Notes: generated by a model from the sequence alone, not told the origin. A stretch of 64,000 bases of DNA from Bacteroides sp. 519 (GCF_010500955.1 NZ_QVMJ01000021.1:118895-182894); one strand, 5' to 3'; shown: positions 1 through 9,135, counted from the first letter of the stretch. Translations and numbers: made by a program.

Positions 1-1
1 G

Positions 2-154
2 TTGTTGCAATACATGGACAAAAATTATCCATTACCTTGTGGTAGTGTTTTTGACCCATACCGTAAGCAGGATTTTAAACGTAGGCAATCAGAAGGATTT
101 CCAAAACCAACATGTATGTCTTATGTTTGCCTTACAGATGAAACATGTGGGTAA
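2..154 (+). CDS. C-terminal end of an unidentified protein (partial)
   Basis: An open frame enters from the left edge and stops at TAA 152-154, giving about 50 residues that include three cysteines near the C-terminus and a basic stretch (KRRQSEGF). The start lies outside the window. I do not recognise the family. It lies on the same strand as the secreted-protein cluster that follows and could be the end of a larger gene that cluster accompanies. Its reality rests only on the open frame and orientation. Confidence 0.4.
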   Translation: MLQYMDKNYPLPCGSVFDPYRKQDFKRRQSEGFPKPTCMSYVCLTDETCG

Positions 155-250
155 GCTGAATATATAGTTTAGGGGTGCTATCTTGTTTTATATTTTTTAT
201 TATGGGTACTATACTTCAATATTAAAGAAGTAAAATGAATATTCGTTTTT

Positions 251-349
251 GTATCATGCCGGTGATACAAAAGTATCACGCTTGTGATACAAAAGTGTCT
301 TAGGCTTGATACTTTTGTACCACCCTGCTTGGTACTTTTGTTTCAAGCT
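251..349. repeat. GATACAAAAGT foldback repeat in the 155-479 gap
   Basis: The 325-base gap between the partial gene and the next CDS has no gene I can support. It contains a short repeat: TGATACAAAAGT occurs twice in direct orientation and is followed by inverted versions (TGATACTTTTGT, GGTACTTTTGT), so the stretch can fold back on itself. The rest of the gap is plain AT-rich sequence. No clear promoter was found. Confidence 0.6.
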
Positions 350-479
350 TAAAATAATCGGTGAAACTTTTTTCTCAGGGTTAAAAAAGCAGTGGTACTG
401 TAAGTTGTTGATTATCAACTTTAATTTTTGCTAAAAATAACATTGTTGAGATCGGGTTAAAACATTAAAACATAACATT

Positions 480-1136
480 ATGCTTCAGAAACGTATAATT
501 TCAATAATATTATTAATTACAGTATCTAATTCTACTGTATTGGGGCAAAATAGTTTGCTAGATAGTCTGTTCTCATTTGTGAAGAAAAATAATGAGGTCG
601 AAGTAGATATTGACTTATTTGATATTGATAAATTTGAAAAGAATAAAAAAGGAAATATTTATGAATATCAGGAAAAAGGACAAAGAATTGTGCTAACGGA
701 TCTTGGTAACTGGTATCGAAAAACAATCTATTATAAAAATGGTGTATTTGAAGACCATATTAATTATTATAAAAAGGAGTTAACAGTTAGAATGATTTCC
801 AGACGATTTTATACAATGTATGTTGGCAAAATTAGATATTTCAATGCTTTTGGTAATTTAGAAAAAGAACTTGATACCGATTTGCCATTTCCGTATTCTA
901 TTTATGATTTAGCTACTTGGATAGAAGAAACACATGGTGTAAATATACTTCAATATAGAGAAGGTTATAGGGTAGACCGTAGCGAAAATCCATACCCACA
1001 CTATATGGTTCGTTTTATTACTCAGGACGGAAAGCCTGTTTTATACAGTATAGATGGTACAAATGGAGAGGTGTTTTTTCAGGATATTAATGGAGAGGAG
1101 AAAGAAATAAAACCTTTTCCATCTTTGAATAATTAA
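480..1136 (+). CDS. Secreted hypothetical protein (218 aa)
   Basis: The N-terminus has a basic start (MLQKR), a hydrophobic core and a probable signal peptidase I site near residue 22 (VLGQ), so the protein is probably exported to the periplasm or surface. The mature part is rich in Asp, Glu, Lys and Tyr and contains YxNGVFEDHI-like and KIRYFNAFGNLEKE stretches that resemble the beta-hairpin repeats of YwqK/MORN proteins. It is the first of seven same-strand exported genes packed closely together. No catalytic motif was seen and the function is unknown. Confidence 0.7.
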   Translation: MLQKRIISIILLITVSNSTVLGQNSLLDSLFSFVKKNNEVEVDIDLFDIDKFEKNKKGNIYEYQEKGQRIVLTDLGNWYRKTIYYKNGVFEDHINYYKKELTVRMISRRFYTMYVGKIRYFNAFGNLEKELDTDLPFPYSIYDLATWIEETHGVNILQYREGYRVDRSENPYPHYMVRFITQDGKPVLYSIDGTNGEVFFQDINGEEKEIKPFPSLNN

Positions 1137-1140
1137 TGTG

Positions 1141-1962
1141 ATGAATTCTATGAAAATGTTATTTATTCTATTAATCGCTACACACTATTCAATTTCTTTA
1201 TACTCACAAGATTATAAATTGAATTTGGAGGATATTAGAAAAGAGGTAGCTTGTATTAATAAGGAAATAGTATTCAAATCCATTTTAAGCAACAATGGAC
1301 AAAAGAATATACCTATTACAGAGTATGATAGAGTGATTGAAGATGTGGCATATATTTATTTCGACATAGAGAACAATATAAAGAAGTCAATACACTTGAG
1401 AAATCACCCTGAATTTGCAGGATTCACAATACATTATTATGGGAACTCTGGTGATGTTATTTACACAATAACCCAGAATCGTTCTTCTTTAGAACCAGCT
1501 ATTTTAGGAGTTAGAGCATTAAGAAATTCCAAGTTGATTTATACTGATATTCAACTAAATAATGATAACAATGAAATAATTGAAGCAAAAGAATTTTGGG
1601 GTGGTGAAGATATTGTTTCGGGAGATATAATTTACAATATTAAATCCATTGCAGATTTAAAAAAGCACTTGCATCAGATTTATAATATAAAAGAAATCAA
1701 TTCGGAAGATTCTGTACGGGTATTATTCAAATTATCCATTGATGAAAAAACATTTATCAATGTACGTAGATTAAATTTAAGAGCAGAACCAAATCTAAAA
1801 TCAAAAATTACAGAAATAGGAGGACTTGGAACCGACAGTTGGGCAGTACAGGTGTTAGATACAATAAACTATGAAAATCAACGATGGTGCAAAATAGATA
1901 CACATAAGCATGTGGCCTATGTTTTGGCTATATTTCTTGAACCAATTGAGTCAATTCAATAG
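1141..1962 (+). CDS. Secreted protein with C-terminal bacterial SH3-like domain
   Basis: The ATG at 1141 is preferred over an in-frame GTG just upstream; a third option, ATG 1150, leaves a compact signal peptide (hydrophobic core, then LYSQ). The last 70 or so residues read as a bacterial SH3 domain: VRRLNLRAEPNLKSKI, then a WAVQVLDT strand and a W-C-KI segment. Such domains usually bind peptides or cell-wall material. The final residues and the bases just after the stop are nearly identical to those of the gene ending at 4458, showing a segmental duplication. Overall role unknown. Confidence 0.72.
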   Translation: MNSMKMLFILLIATHYSISLYSQDYKLNLEDIRKEVACINKEIVFKSILSNNGQKNIPITEYDRVIEDVAYIYFDIENNIKKSIHLRNHPEFAGFTIHYYGNSGDVIYTITQNRSSLEPAILGVRALRNSKLIYTDIQLNNDNNEIIEAKEFWGGEDIVSGDIIYNIKSIADLKKHLHQIYNIKEINSEDSVRVLFKLSIDEKTFINVRRLNLRAEPNLKSKITEIGGLGTDSWAVQVLDTINYENQRWCKIDTHKHVAYVLAIFLEPIESIQ

Positions 1963-2013
1963 CAGTAAACAGAAGTAAGATGTATGAAAAGATAAAAAAA
2001 GGAATAGATAATT

Positions 2014-2724
2014 ATGTTGAAAAGATATATTAATATTATAGTATTTATTTTATTGTTGATGAATTCGTGTAAATATTCAGCTAATCAAGATAAGCAAGTA
2101 GGTATTTCTACTGAACAAGCAGTGGTGCCTGATAGTATTAATCCTTATGGAGATTTAGTTAGAATTTATGGTAAAGACTCTTTGTGTACATATTCTCCAG
2201 ATGGTATCCTTAAATATATTGAATATTTAGATGTAAATACTCCTATTCATTTTAAATTTTATTCAAAGGACGGTTTTCTTGAGAGAATAGAATATAATAT
2301 GATTAATTCAAACTTAATATCAGAAGAATTCTATTTGGAGTCTGGAATATTGAAATACCGAGAATCAATACCGGATTCCTCTTTTAGCCAAGGTACAGAT
2401 AGACTTAGAGAATGTTTCTATGAAAATGGAAAATTGAAATTTGTAAAAAAATACAGCTCGAGATATGCTCAAAATGGTCCAGTAGGATTGCAAAAATATT
2501 ATTCTCCAGAAGGAAATATAATTAAAACCGAAGATTACATTTACCCCATAGAAGAAAAACCATACATAATTATAATAGAATATTATGATAATGGTAAATT
2601 AAAATCAGAAAAATCTTTTTATAATAATGCAATTTTTGAAAGCGATGAAATAGATCCTAAAGGAACATGGAAGTACTATGATAAAAACGGGGTGTTAATA
2701 AGTACTGAAGAATACGGAAAATAA
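2014..2724 (+). CDS. YwqK-like lipoprotein with MORN-type repeats
   Basis: A lipobox-like segment (LLMNSC, Cys about residue 19) ends the signal peptide, so this is a probable SPII lipoprotein. The mature protein has repeated aromatic-NGK motifs typical of the YwqK/MORN_2 family: FYENGKLKF, EYYDNGKLKSEKSF and YYDKNGVLISTEE. YwqK-family genes in other bacteria sit with toxins or in immunity gene clusters, but that role is only inferred here. A truncated copy of its 5' end occurs at 4481-4565, behind the second SH3 gene. Confidence 0.75.
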   Translation: MLKRYINIIVFILLLMNSCKYSANQDKQVGISTEQAVVPDSINPYGDLVRIYGKDSLCTYSPDGILKYIEYLDVNTPIHFKFYSKDGFLERIEYNMINSNLISEEFYLESGILKYRESIPDSSFSQGTDRLRECFYENGKLKFVKKYSSRYAQNGPVGLQKYYSPEGNIIKTEDYIYPIEEKPYIIIIEYYDNGKLKSEKSFYNNAIFESDEIDPKGTWKYYDKNGVLISTEEYGK

Positions 2725-2804
2725 TTCATGCTAGAGGAAATCTTCCCAATGAGGGTCACCTTCAAGAATACAAATCAATAAATATTAATTCAATTTTATA
2801 AAAG

Positions 2805-3638
2805 ATGAAAAATATTATATATATTGCCCTGATACTAACTTTTAGCTTGAAAATAAATTCCAAAGAATATTATGGATATCATTACCAATTTTCTTATTTT
2901 AGTTTTATTTCTAATCAAAGTTTTGGACTTCCGATATCTGAATTCGGGAATGGAGATTTAGCTCGAATGTTTGAAATTTCGGCAGAATTGAACGCTTATA
3001 TTAAATCAAAATCCTCACAAAATGGAATCAAAAAAAAGATTGTGTATGATATTTGTGGATTTGATTATCAGCGAAAGCGCTCTTTACTCGAAGTTTATGA
3101 AAGTAAAAATGCTTATCACATAAGTATCAATACAGAAGACTGTTCCAATTATGGCTATTTCCTCACTAGAGAAGATTTGTTTGATATAGTAGAATATATA
3201 TATGCTCCAAATTTCAAGCCCTTTTATATAAATCGTAAATTAGATAAAAAAAAGGATTTAGGTAATTTGCATTTAATTCAAATGGAGCCAGATTATGAAG
3301 TATATGATTTAGATAGTATAGCTATTAAATCTATTCATGGAGAGTTTAAAGTGTTTTGTAAAGAGAAAGACCTAAATTTGATTTTAAATCCACCATTTGC
3401 AGCTCCAATCAAATATCATAATCGTTATTTAATTATAGATAGTTCTTGTATTCATATAATAGAAAATGGACGTTTAACAAGAAAACAAAATGTAGAAGCA
3501 ATTCTTGAGAGAGGAGCCTGTGAATTCAATTATCCCAAATGTGCTATATATTCAGAATGGATCAATTTTTATGATTTTGATAATGAAATATTATTTAGCT
3601 ATTCATACAAAAAAAATAAAATATATGACTTGAGATAA
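2805..3638 (+). CDS. Secreted hypothetical protein (277 aa)
   Basis: It starts with a signal peptide (MKNIIYIALILTFSLKINS) and has no lipobox. The mature part contains several cysteines (YDICGFDY, EDCSNYGYF, KCAIYS) and many Tyr/Phe residues, suggesting an exported, perhaps disulfide-bonded fold. I recognise no family. It lies between the two SH3-domain genes, on the same strand and in the same AT-rich base composition. No catalytic signature is visible. Confidence 0.65.
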   Translation: MKNIIYIALILTFSLKINSKEYYGYHYQFSYFSFISNQSFGLPISEFGNGDLARMFEISAELNAYIKSKSSQNGIKKKIVYDICGFDYQRKRSLLEVYESKNAYHISINTEDCSNYGYFLTREDLFDIVEYIYAPNFKPFYINRKLDKKKDLGNLHLIQMEPDYEVYDLDSIAIKSIHGEFKVFCKEKDLNLILNPPFAAPIKYHNRYLIIDSSCIHIIENGRLTRKQNVEAILERGACEFNYPKCAIYSEWINFYDFDNEILFSYSYKKNKIYDLR

Positions 3639-3654
3639 AAATATCAAAGAAGTA

Positions 3655-4458
3655 ATGAGTAACCCAGTAATCCATATGAAGATGAAATTTTTAGATATAA
3701 TAGTGTTTTTATTTTTTTGTATAACAGTCCATTGTCAATCCATTAATACAGAAGATGAACTTGTTTTTCGCAAAGTTTATTTAGACAATGGATTATTAAA
3801 AAGTTTCGTAAATAATCAGGATGGCTATACCTGCTTATATATTGATAAAAACAAATTTATAAGGAAAATGATCGAAGATTATCGCTATCCAGAATCTACT
3901 TTCTTTATTATATCTACCTATTCAAATAAAGGATTATTAGAAAGGGTGTTATTTTCAAGAAAAGAAAGTGAGGGTCAATCTCTTTGGGGTTATTGTAATA
4001 AGAGCAAAGTAAATGATTCAATTTACTATAATTACGAAATCCAATCAATGAATGATAGTAAAATAGAACATGTTGAATTTTGCACAAATACATTTATTGA
4101 TATTCTATATTTAGATATAAAAGATTTGACAACACAAAATAAACTTTTATCCAGATTAAATATAGATAAACTAGAGATACCTGATGATGCCAAGTTAGTT
4201 CGTTTCAACCCTCCTATCAAAGGGAAATATGCGTATGTTAATTCCAATAATGTAAATATACGAAAAAGTGCTGACTTGAATAGTAACATAGTTATACAAG
4301 TAAATGTTGGAACGCTTGTTGAGATAGTCAATACATATGAGCAATATAATAGTATATGGTATGAAATCAAGTTTAAAGAAGCATTTCTGGAAGCATATAA
4401 TGAGAAAGCAATATATGTGAATGGAGATTTTCTTGAACCAATTGAGTCAATTCAATAA
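3655..4458 (+). CDS. Secreted protein with C-terminal bacterial SH3-like domain, paralogue of the 1141 gene
   Basis: ATG 3655 gives a short N-terminal extension; ATG 3676 (MKMKFLDIIVFLFF) would put the signal peptide first and is equally possible. The C-terminal 70 residues form an SH3-like domain (AYVNSNNVNIRKSADLNSNI, then VGTLVEIV and WYEIKF). It ends in the same LEPIESIQ tail as the 1141 gene and the DNA identity runs on past the stop, so the two genes share a duplicated 3' end. The N-terminal halves have diverged strongly. Confidence 0.72.
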   Translation: MSNPVIHMKMKFLDIIVFLFFCITVHCQSINTEDELVFRKVYLDNGLLKSFVNNQDGYTCLYIDKNKFIRKMIEDYRYPESTFFIISTYSNKGLLERVLFSRKESEGQSLWGYCNKSKVNDSIYYNYEIQSMNDSKIEHVEFCTNTFIDILYLDIKDLTTQNKLLSRLNIDKLEIPDDAKLVRFNPPIKGKYAYVNSNNVNIRKSADLNSNIVIQVNVGTLVEIVNTYEQYNSIWYEIKFKEAFLEAYNEKAIYVNGDFLEPIESIQ

Positions 4459-4480
4459 CAGTAAACAGAAGTAAGATGTA

Positions 4481-4586
4481 GATAATTATGTTGAAAAGAT
4501 ATATTAATATTATAGTATTCATATATGGATCATGCTCCAGAAGAACAGGAAATTCTTACAAGTGAGGGCTGTGATTGCCCAAAGTC
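4481..4586 (+). pseudogene. Truncated copy of the YwqK-like lipoprotein gene start, fused to another gene tail
   Basis: Bases from 4481 repeat the start of the lipoprotein gene at 2014: an ATG at 4488 opens MLKRYINIIVFI exactly as in the intact copy, then diverges and stops at 4565 after 25 codons. In another frame the bases after the junction (about 4523) read as a possible C-terminal tail ending GCDCPKSK at a TAA at 4586. I read this as a recombination scar joining the 5' end of one cassette gene to the 3' end of another. Confidence 0.6.
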
Positions 4587-4634
4587 TAAGTAACAGCTTT
4601 TAATCTAAATTTAAACATATAATTGATTAGAACA

Positions 4635-5540
4635 ATGAGAGTCGCTAAAATAATAGTTTTGCTCCTGTTGGTATCTAACTTTTGCTATTCTCAAACAGAT
4701 ACATTGTTTTCATACAATGAATTTAAACATTGTTTTCAAAAAACAAATCCCGAGCAATTGATACCAAAAAATCATTTTACACAATTTCTATATTCATTAC
4801 CAGAGCATTGCTTTTATTATGCTATTGAAATGGTTGAATGCTCAAATGAGTGTGTTTTTTTCGTGGTCAGACAAGTCATAGATGATGGTGAAGAACCAAT
4901 AGATAATAAGCTATATCTGGTATTTAAAAACGGAGAATTGGTTGATGATTATAATCCTTATAGTAGTAATAGGATTTTGGAAATACACATTGAAGGGGAA
5001 GGAGGAATATTAAGTCAAAACTATAAAATCGAAAATGATAGTAGTATAATTATTACTTATAATGAATCAGAATGTTGTCTTTCCACGGGATATGATACAG
5101 TTATTGAGCATTCTAATACTATAAGATATTCTATTACCAAAGAAGGGAAATTGCAGATAAAAGATATTCTGAATGCCACTTTTTCATCCCCTTTCTTTGA
5201 TATAGGTTACCTTAATTCAAATAACCCTGTTTCGCCACAAAAGGATGAGCCTTATGAATTAATTGTTAAAAATATGATTCAAAAGATTCCTATTTACCAA
5301 AAAGACATCAATATATATTTCTACATTAAAAATTCAACCCCCAAAAAGACACCTCTTTTCTTTAGTTCTAATAAACAAAATGTAATAGATGAATATATAC
5401 CAGATAAATGTTCTACTTCATCTTCTCAGTTTACAGATGTATTTTTTAATCAACCGATTCAAATAAATGTATCACCAATAAATATTGTAATGGATACTGA
5501 TGGTTTTTTTACTCCCAAAAAAGAAATAGAAGATGAATAA
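4635..5540 (+). CDS. Secreted hypothetical protein (301 aa)
   Basis: ATG 4635 is chosen because it opens directly into a signal peptide (MRVAKIIVLLLLVSNFCYSQ); a TTG four codons upstream is less likely. The mature protein has several cysteines, including a CSNEC and an ECC motif, and many acidic residues. No family was recognised. Its 3' end overlaps the next start (ATG inside GATGAATAA), so the two genes are probably translated from one transcript. Confidence 0.68.
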   Translation: MRVAKIIVLLLLVSNFCYSQTDTLFSYNEFKHCFQKTNPEQLIPKNHFTQFLYSLPEHCFYYAIEMVECSNECVFFVVRQVIDDGEEPIDNKLYLVFKNGELVDDYNPYSSNRILEIHIEGEGGILSQNYKIENDSSIIITYNESECCLSTGYDTVIEHSNTIRYSITKEGKLQIKDILNATFSSPFFDIGYLNSNNPVSPQKDEPYELIVKNMIQKIPIYQKDINIYFYIKNSTPKKTPLFFSSNKQNVIDEYIPDKCSTSSSQFTDVFFNQPIQINVSPINIVMDTDGFFTPKKEIEDE

Positions 5541-6744
5541 TAACATGAAAAGGCTATCAATATTTTTGCTTTGGCTTATGAACAGCTATTTCTGTGTGTC
5601 TCAGGTTGATTTTATTCGTTTTTTAGAAGAATTATCTCCTAAAGAAGTTGTAATCTCGTCAAAGATTAATCAGAAATCCAACACTTATTTTGATTTAATA
5701 CAGAAAAAGGTAAGTTTTAAACATCAAGCAGATAGCTTAGAAAGCTTGTTCGTTTATATAAATGAGAATGAGAGATTTTCTATCTATCACATGTTTTGTC
5801 CTGATTTGTTTCAGAAAGATAAGTCGGATATTAATTATGTATATATTGGTTTATATGATAAGGCAACAATAAGATTTTATCTGATCAAATACCATTTGAA
5901 GGGATATTATACTTATAGCAATAGAATTAGAAAAAATAAATACTGTTTAAATATAAATTTGCCACCTAGGATAACATCAATTATTGAATTGGATAATAAT
6001 TTAGTACCTATAGCTGCCATTAGTTTTTCTTTGGTTTCAGGTATTCCGATTGGCAATTTGGGTTTCATAGATGGTTTCTTCAAATTTAATATTCAAGATT
6101 CCAATGTGTTAATGAAAGAAATACTTCCTCCATATAATTTAAAAGTAAAAACGGATACATATAATCAAATAGCAGAGTTGCTTTCATGGATAAAACACCA
6201 GAATTATCTCAAAGCAGATTGCATTCAAAATACTCCAATATTTAGTTTGGAATTAGGAAAATATATAGAGAAAGCTATATTCGATGCCCACGATTATATT
6301 TTTCTGACAATTACTCCTGACATTAAAAAAATAAACAGAAGCCTGCACTGGCATATTGTTGAATTGTTTAAATATTGTATGAAGCATAAATACGATTTTT
6401 ATTGGTTAACTGCTTCGTCTGCTGCTGAAATAGATAAATGGAAAAATATCAATAAGATACAATACCCTTTCAGGCATTTTATTCCTTCTTTTGAAGATGC
6501 TCTGCCTGAATATCCATTTATAGAGAAGCCATTTTATTTGGTTGATGAACAAATTCTTAAAAAACAAATCAGTAGTGAATATGGAGTGTTAATAATTAAG
6601 AATGGAATCATATTAGAGAGGTGGGATGGGTGTTTAGATAAAAAAATAGATTTTCCTTTCAGTAAACAAAAAGAAATAAAAACTAACCTGAAAGCGCTGT
6701 TTTATGAATTGGAGCCTCTTTCATGGTACTTTTTTCCTGATTAA
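5533..6744 (+). CDS. Secreted hypothetical protein (403 aa)
   Basis: The ATG at 5533 overlaps the previous stop by 8 bases; an in-frame ATG at 5545 (MKRLSIFLLWLMNSYFC) would start straight into the signal peptide and may be the true start. The long mature region is rich in aromatic and basic residues with no motif I recognise. The overlap points to an operon with the 4635 gene. It is the largest member of the accessory cluster. Confidence 0.67.
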   Translation: MNNNMKRLSIFLLWLMNSYFCVSQVDFIRFLEELSPKEVVISSKINQKSNTYFDLIQKKVSFKHQADSLESLFVYINENERFSIYHMFCPDLFQKDKSDINYVYIGLYDKATIRFYLIKYHLKGYYTYSNRIRKNKYCLNINLPPRITSIIELDNNLVPIAAISFSLVSGIPIGNLGFIDGFFKFNIQDSNVLMKEILPPYNLKVKTDTYNQIAELLSWIKHQNYLKADCIQNTPIFSLELGKYIEKAIFDAHDYIFLTITPDIKKINRSLHWHIVELFKYCMKHKYDFYWLTASSAAEIDKWKNINKIQYPFRHFIPSFEDALPEYPFIEKPFYLVDEQILKKQISSEYGVLIIKNGIILERWDGCLDKKIDFPFSKQKEIKTNLKALFYELEPLSWYFFPD

Positions 6745-6771
6745 TAAAATAATGGCATTAATATCTTTTAT

Positions 6772-7275
6772 ATGAGTAAAATAGCTATATTATTTTTTCT
6801 GTTATTAAATACTCTACATGTATTTTCTCAACAAGATACACTGCTTGTTTATCTGGAGAATGATACAATAGACTATTGTGTTAATCTTGTTTTTGAAAAC
6901 CCATCTAACGATACTATTTTTATAGCAAATAGATATGTACATAAACGGGATATAGTACCTTATAAGTCTTCATTGGGAATTATGATCAATTTTTATAAAA
7001 ATAAAGTGTCGATAGGTAAAGTATGGGATTACGCTCCTTTATATTTTGAAATTAGCAAAGACTATGGTGATCGAATACCGATATATCCTTTTGGGAAAAT
7101 TAAATTAAATATTGTGTTACCTTGGTTTTATTCTGAAAATGAAATAAGAACAGATGAATATGGTATAGATATCAACATATCATGGAAATATGTAAATCGC
7201 TCAAAAAGGTTATATAAAAGTGCTTGTGTAACAACAAATTATTTAAATTTAGAAAACAGTGGGCAAAGACATTGA
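6772..7275 (+). CDS. Secreted hypothetical protein (167 aa)
   Basis: The start MSKIAILFFLLLNTLHVFSQ is a clear signal peptide with cleavage expected near FSQ/Q. The mature part has alternating hydrophobic and polar stretches (DTLLVYLENDTIDY, NPSNDTIFIANRY) that look like a small beta-sandwich. It is the last gene of the same-strand cluster, 27 bases behind the previous stop. Function unknown. The 139 bases after it, up to the oppositely oriented TonB-C gene, show nothing I can name. Confidence 0.65.
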   Translation: MSKIAILFFLLLNTLHVFSQQDTLLVYLENDTIDYCVNLVFENPSNDTIFIANRYVHKRDIVPYKSSLGIMINFYKNKVSIGKVWDYAPLYFEISKDYGDRIPIYPFGKIKLNIVLPWFYSENEIRTDEYGIDINISWKYVNRSKRLYKSACVTTNYLNLENSGQRH

Positions 7276-7414
7276 TATGCTGAGAATTTCTGTTCTTAAT
7301 TCCTGTTCTTTTTTGTAAGCGGAGTTAGTTAAATAGCCCATTGAGGCTAAGATATTTCTGACTTTAGGTTGGGTTGCCGGGCTGGTGAAGGGGCATATCA
7401 AGCTGAAGGTGTAG

Positions 7415-8269
7415 TTATCTCTTTTCTATGGTAATAGAATACCGCTGAAACGGACCTTGAGGCAAATCCTTGAAAACAGGATCGCAGGCCGAGATGTAGA
7501 AGCGATAGGAGATTATTTCTATCGGTTTGCATGTGAATGCCGGATACCTTTCCTTTCCAAACGAGAGGGTCATTTCCCAGATACTGCGGCGACTGATTCC
7601 TCTGGCAAGGCCGGGTCTCCATTTGGGCATTGTTTGTACTGCATGCATAATTTTGTGGTTGCATCGCTTGCCGAGCCCTTTGACCAGTGTTGGGTCTATG
7701 ATGCTTCCATCTTTATTTATGGTGAATCTTACAACAACGTCTCCTTTTCTGCCTAGTCTCACAGATAGCGGATAGCCAACAACCTTCTGCATGTATTTCT
7801 CCAGAAACGTTTCATCACCGGGAGGAGAGGTGAGGTGTTCGGGCTCAATGAATTCGTACAAGGGTGGAACGCGTCTGTTCACAAATGGCTGCTCTTCTAA
7901 GCCGGGTATTTTGAACTTGAACAAGAAAGCACACTTTGCGCTGGTGCTTGGAACGTTTTTCTCTGTCAGTATCCATTCGGGCATTTGTTGCAGGGCACTC
8001 TTTATCAGTTGTTCGCACTCTGAGTCGAACCCCCAAGCGGTAGCATACATTACTCTCCCCAGACTGTCCACCTCGCAGTTGGCATGTACAATCCTGTTTT
8101 CTTGCAGCGTATCCGGAAAGTATATCCGTGCTTTTAGAAAGCTTTGCAGAGAGTCTTCTCCTCCGGGGAAAACGGGGTAGGCGGGCTTTGTCTGTACCAC
8201 CGATTTGCTGGTAGAGCAGGCACAAAAGAGGAAGAGAATGGCCAATAAATAAAGGTACTGTGCTTTCAT
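7415..8269 (-). CDS. Lipoprotein with two TonB C-terminal-like domains (copy 2)
   Basis: The ATG at 8269 opens into MKAQYLYLLAILFLFCAC, a lipoprotein signal; the frame stays open for 72 more codons upstream, but those overlap the neighbouring copy. Two TonB_C-type units follow: CEVDSLGRV with MPEWIL, then FTINKDGSI with MPKWRPG, which match the strand-helix-W/P pattern of TonB C-terminal domains. No membrane anchor or proline-rich spacer is present, so it is not a normal TonB. It lies 5 bases behind a close paralogue, a tandem duplication. Role in the envelope unknown. Confidence 0.75.
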   Translation of the reverse strand: MKAQYLYLLAILFLFCACSTSKSVVQTKPAYPVFPGGEDSLQSFLKARIYFPDTLQENRIVHANCEVDSLGRVMYATAWGFDSECEQLIKSALQQMPEWILTEKNVPSTSAKCAFLFKFKIPGLEEQPFVNRRVPPLYEFIEPEHLTSPPGDETFLEKYMQKVVGYPLSVRLGRKGDVVVRFTINKDGSIIDPTLVKGLGKRCNHKIMHAVQTMPKWRPGLARGISRRSIWEMTLSFGKERYPAFTCKPIEIISYRFYISACDPVFKDLPQGPFQRYSITIEKR

Positions 8270-8274
8270 GCAGT

Positions 8275-9135
8275 TTATTCTTTCTCGATGGTAATGAGAT
8301 AGTTTTGAAATGGTCCTTTGGGCAACTTCTCGAACACAGGATCGTCGGCCGAGAGAGAAAAATGATAAGACATTATAATATCCACTAATTGGCAAGTGAA
8401 CTTCGGATACTTTCTTCCTCCAAAGGAGAGAGTCATCTCCCAAGTGCAACGGTGTTGGGCTCCTCTGGAAACGCCGGGTTTCCATCTGGGCATCATTTGC
8501 AATGCCTTTATTACTTTGCGGTTGTGCCGCTTGCCAAGTCCTTTGATGATAGTAGGATCCATCGGCATTAGCAATCCATCTTTATTTATGGTAAATCTTG
8601 CAATGACATCTCCTTTTCTGCCCAATCGCACAGGGAGTGGGGAGCCAAGTTCCTTTTGCATAAACTTCTCCAGAGCGTAGATCCCACCGGGAAACTCCTG
8701 CTTGTAGAAGTTGAGTCTGAAGCATTCGGGATCTTCCTCTATGTTGGACTGTTGCTCCTCTAAGCCGGGTATTATAAACTTGAACAAGAAAGCACACTTG
8801 GCACCGGTACTTGGAATGTCTTTCTCTGTCAGTATCCATTCAGGCATTTGCTTTAAGGCATTCTCTACCAGCAGTTCGCACTCTTCCGATTTATATCCCC
8901 AAACGGTAGAGCTTGTCACTTTTCCCAAACTGTCTATCTCGCAGTTGGCATGTACAATTCTGTTTCGTAGTAGTGTATCCGGAAAGTGTATCTGTGCTTT
9001 TAGAAAGCTTTGCAGAGAGTCTTCTCCTCCAGGGAAAACGGGGTAGGCGGGCTTTGTCTGCACCACCGATTTGCCGGTAGAGCAGGCACAAAAGAGGATC
9101 AGAATCGCCAATAAATAGAGGTGTTGTGTCTTCAT
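8275..9135 (-). CDS. Lipoprotein with two TonB C-terminal-like domains (copy 1)
   Basis: ATG 9135 (MKTQHLYLLAILILFCAC) is preferred over ATG 9159 because it matches the start of its paralogue and places the lipobox normally. The first 100 residues are nearly the same as in the 7415-8269 copy (STxKSVVQTKPAYPVFPGG); the middle differs. Two TonB_C-like units are seen (INKDGLLMPMDP and MPRWKPG in the second). The pair is probably co-transcribed away from tRNA-Lys. Confidence 0.75.
   Translation of the reverse strand: MKTQHLYLLAILILFCACSTGKSVVQTKPAYPVFPGGEDSLQSFLKAQIHFPDTLLRNRIVHANCEIDSLGKVTSSTVWGYKSEECELLVENALKQMPEWILTEKDIPSTGAKCAFLFKFIIPGLEEQQSNIEEDPECFRLNFYKQEFPGGIYALEKFMQKELGSPLPVRLGRKGDVIARFTINKDGLLMPMDPTIIKGLGKRHNRKVIKALQMMPRWKPGVSRGAQHRCTWEMTLSFGGRKYPKFTCQLVDIIMSYHFSLSADDPVFEKLPKGPFQNYLITIEKE

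Noticed and set aside
7249..7414. An open minus-strand frame between the exported cluster and the TonB-C gene
   Set aside because: It lacks a start, overlaps the end of the 6772 gene, and shows no family resemblance.
7457..9091. Several plus-strand and alternate-frame ORFs over the TonB-C genes
   Set aside because: They are antisense or frame shadows of the lipoproteins, which have signal peptides and conserved domains.
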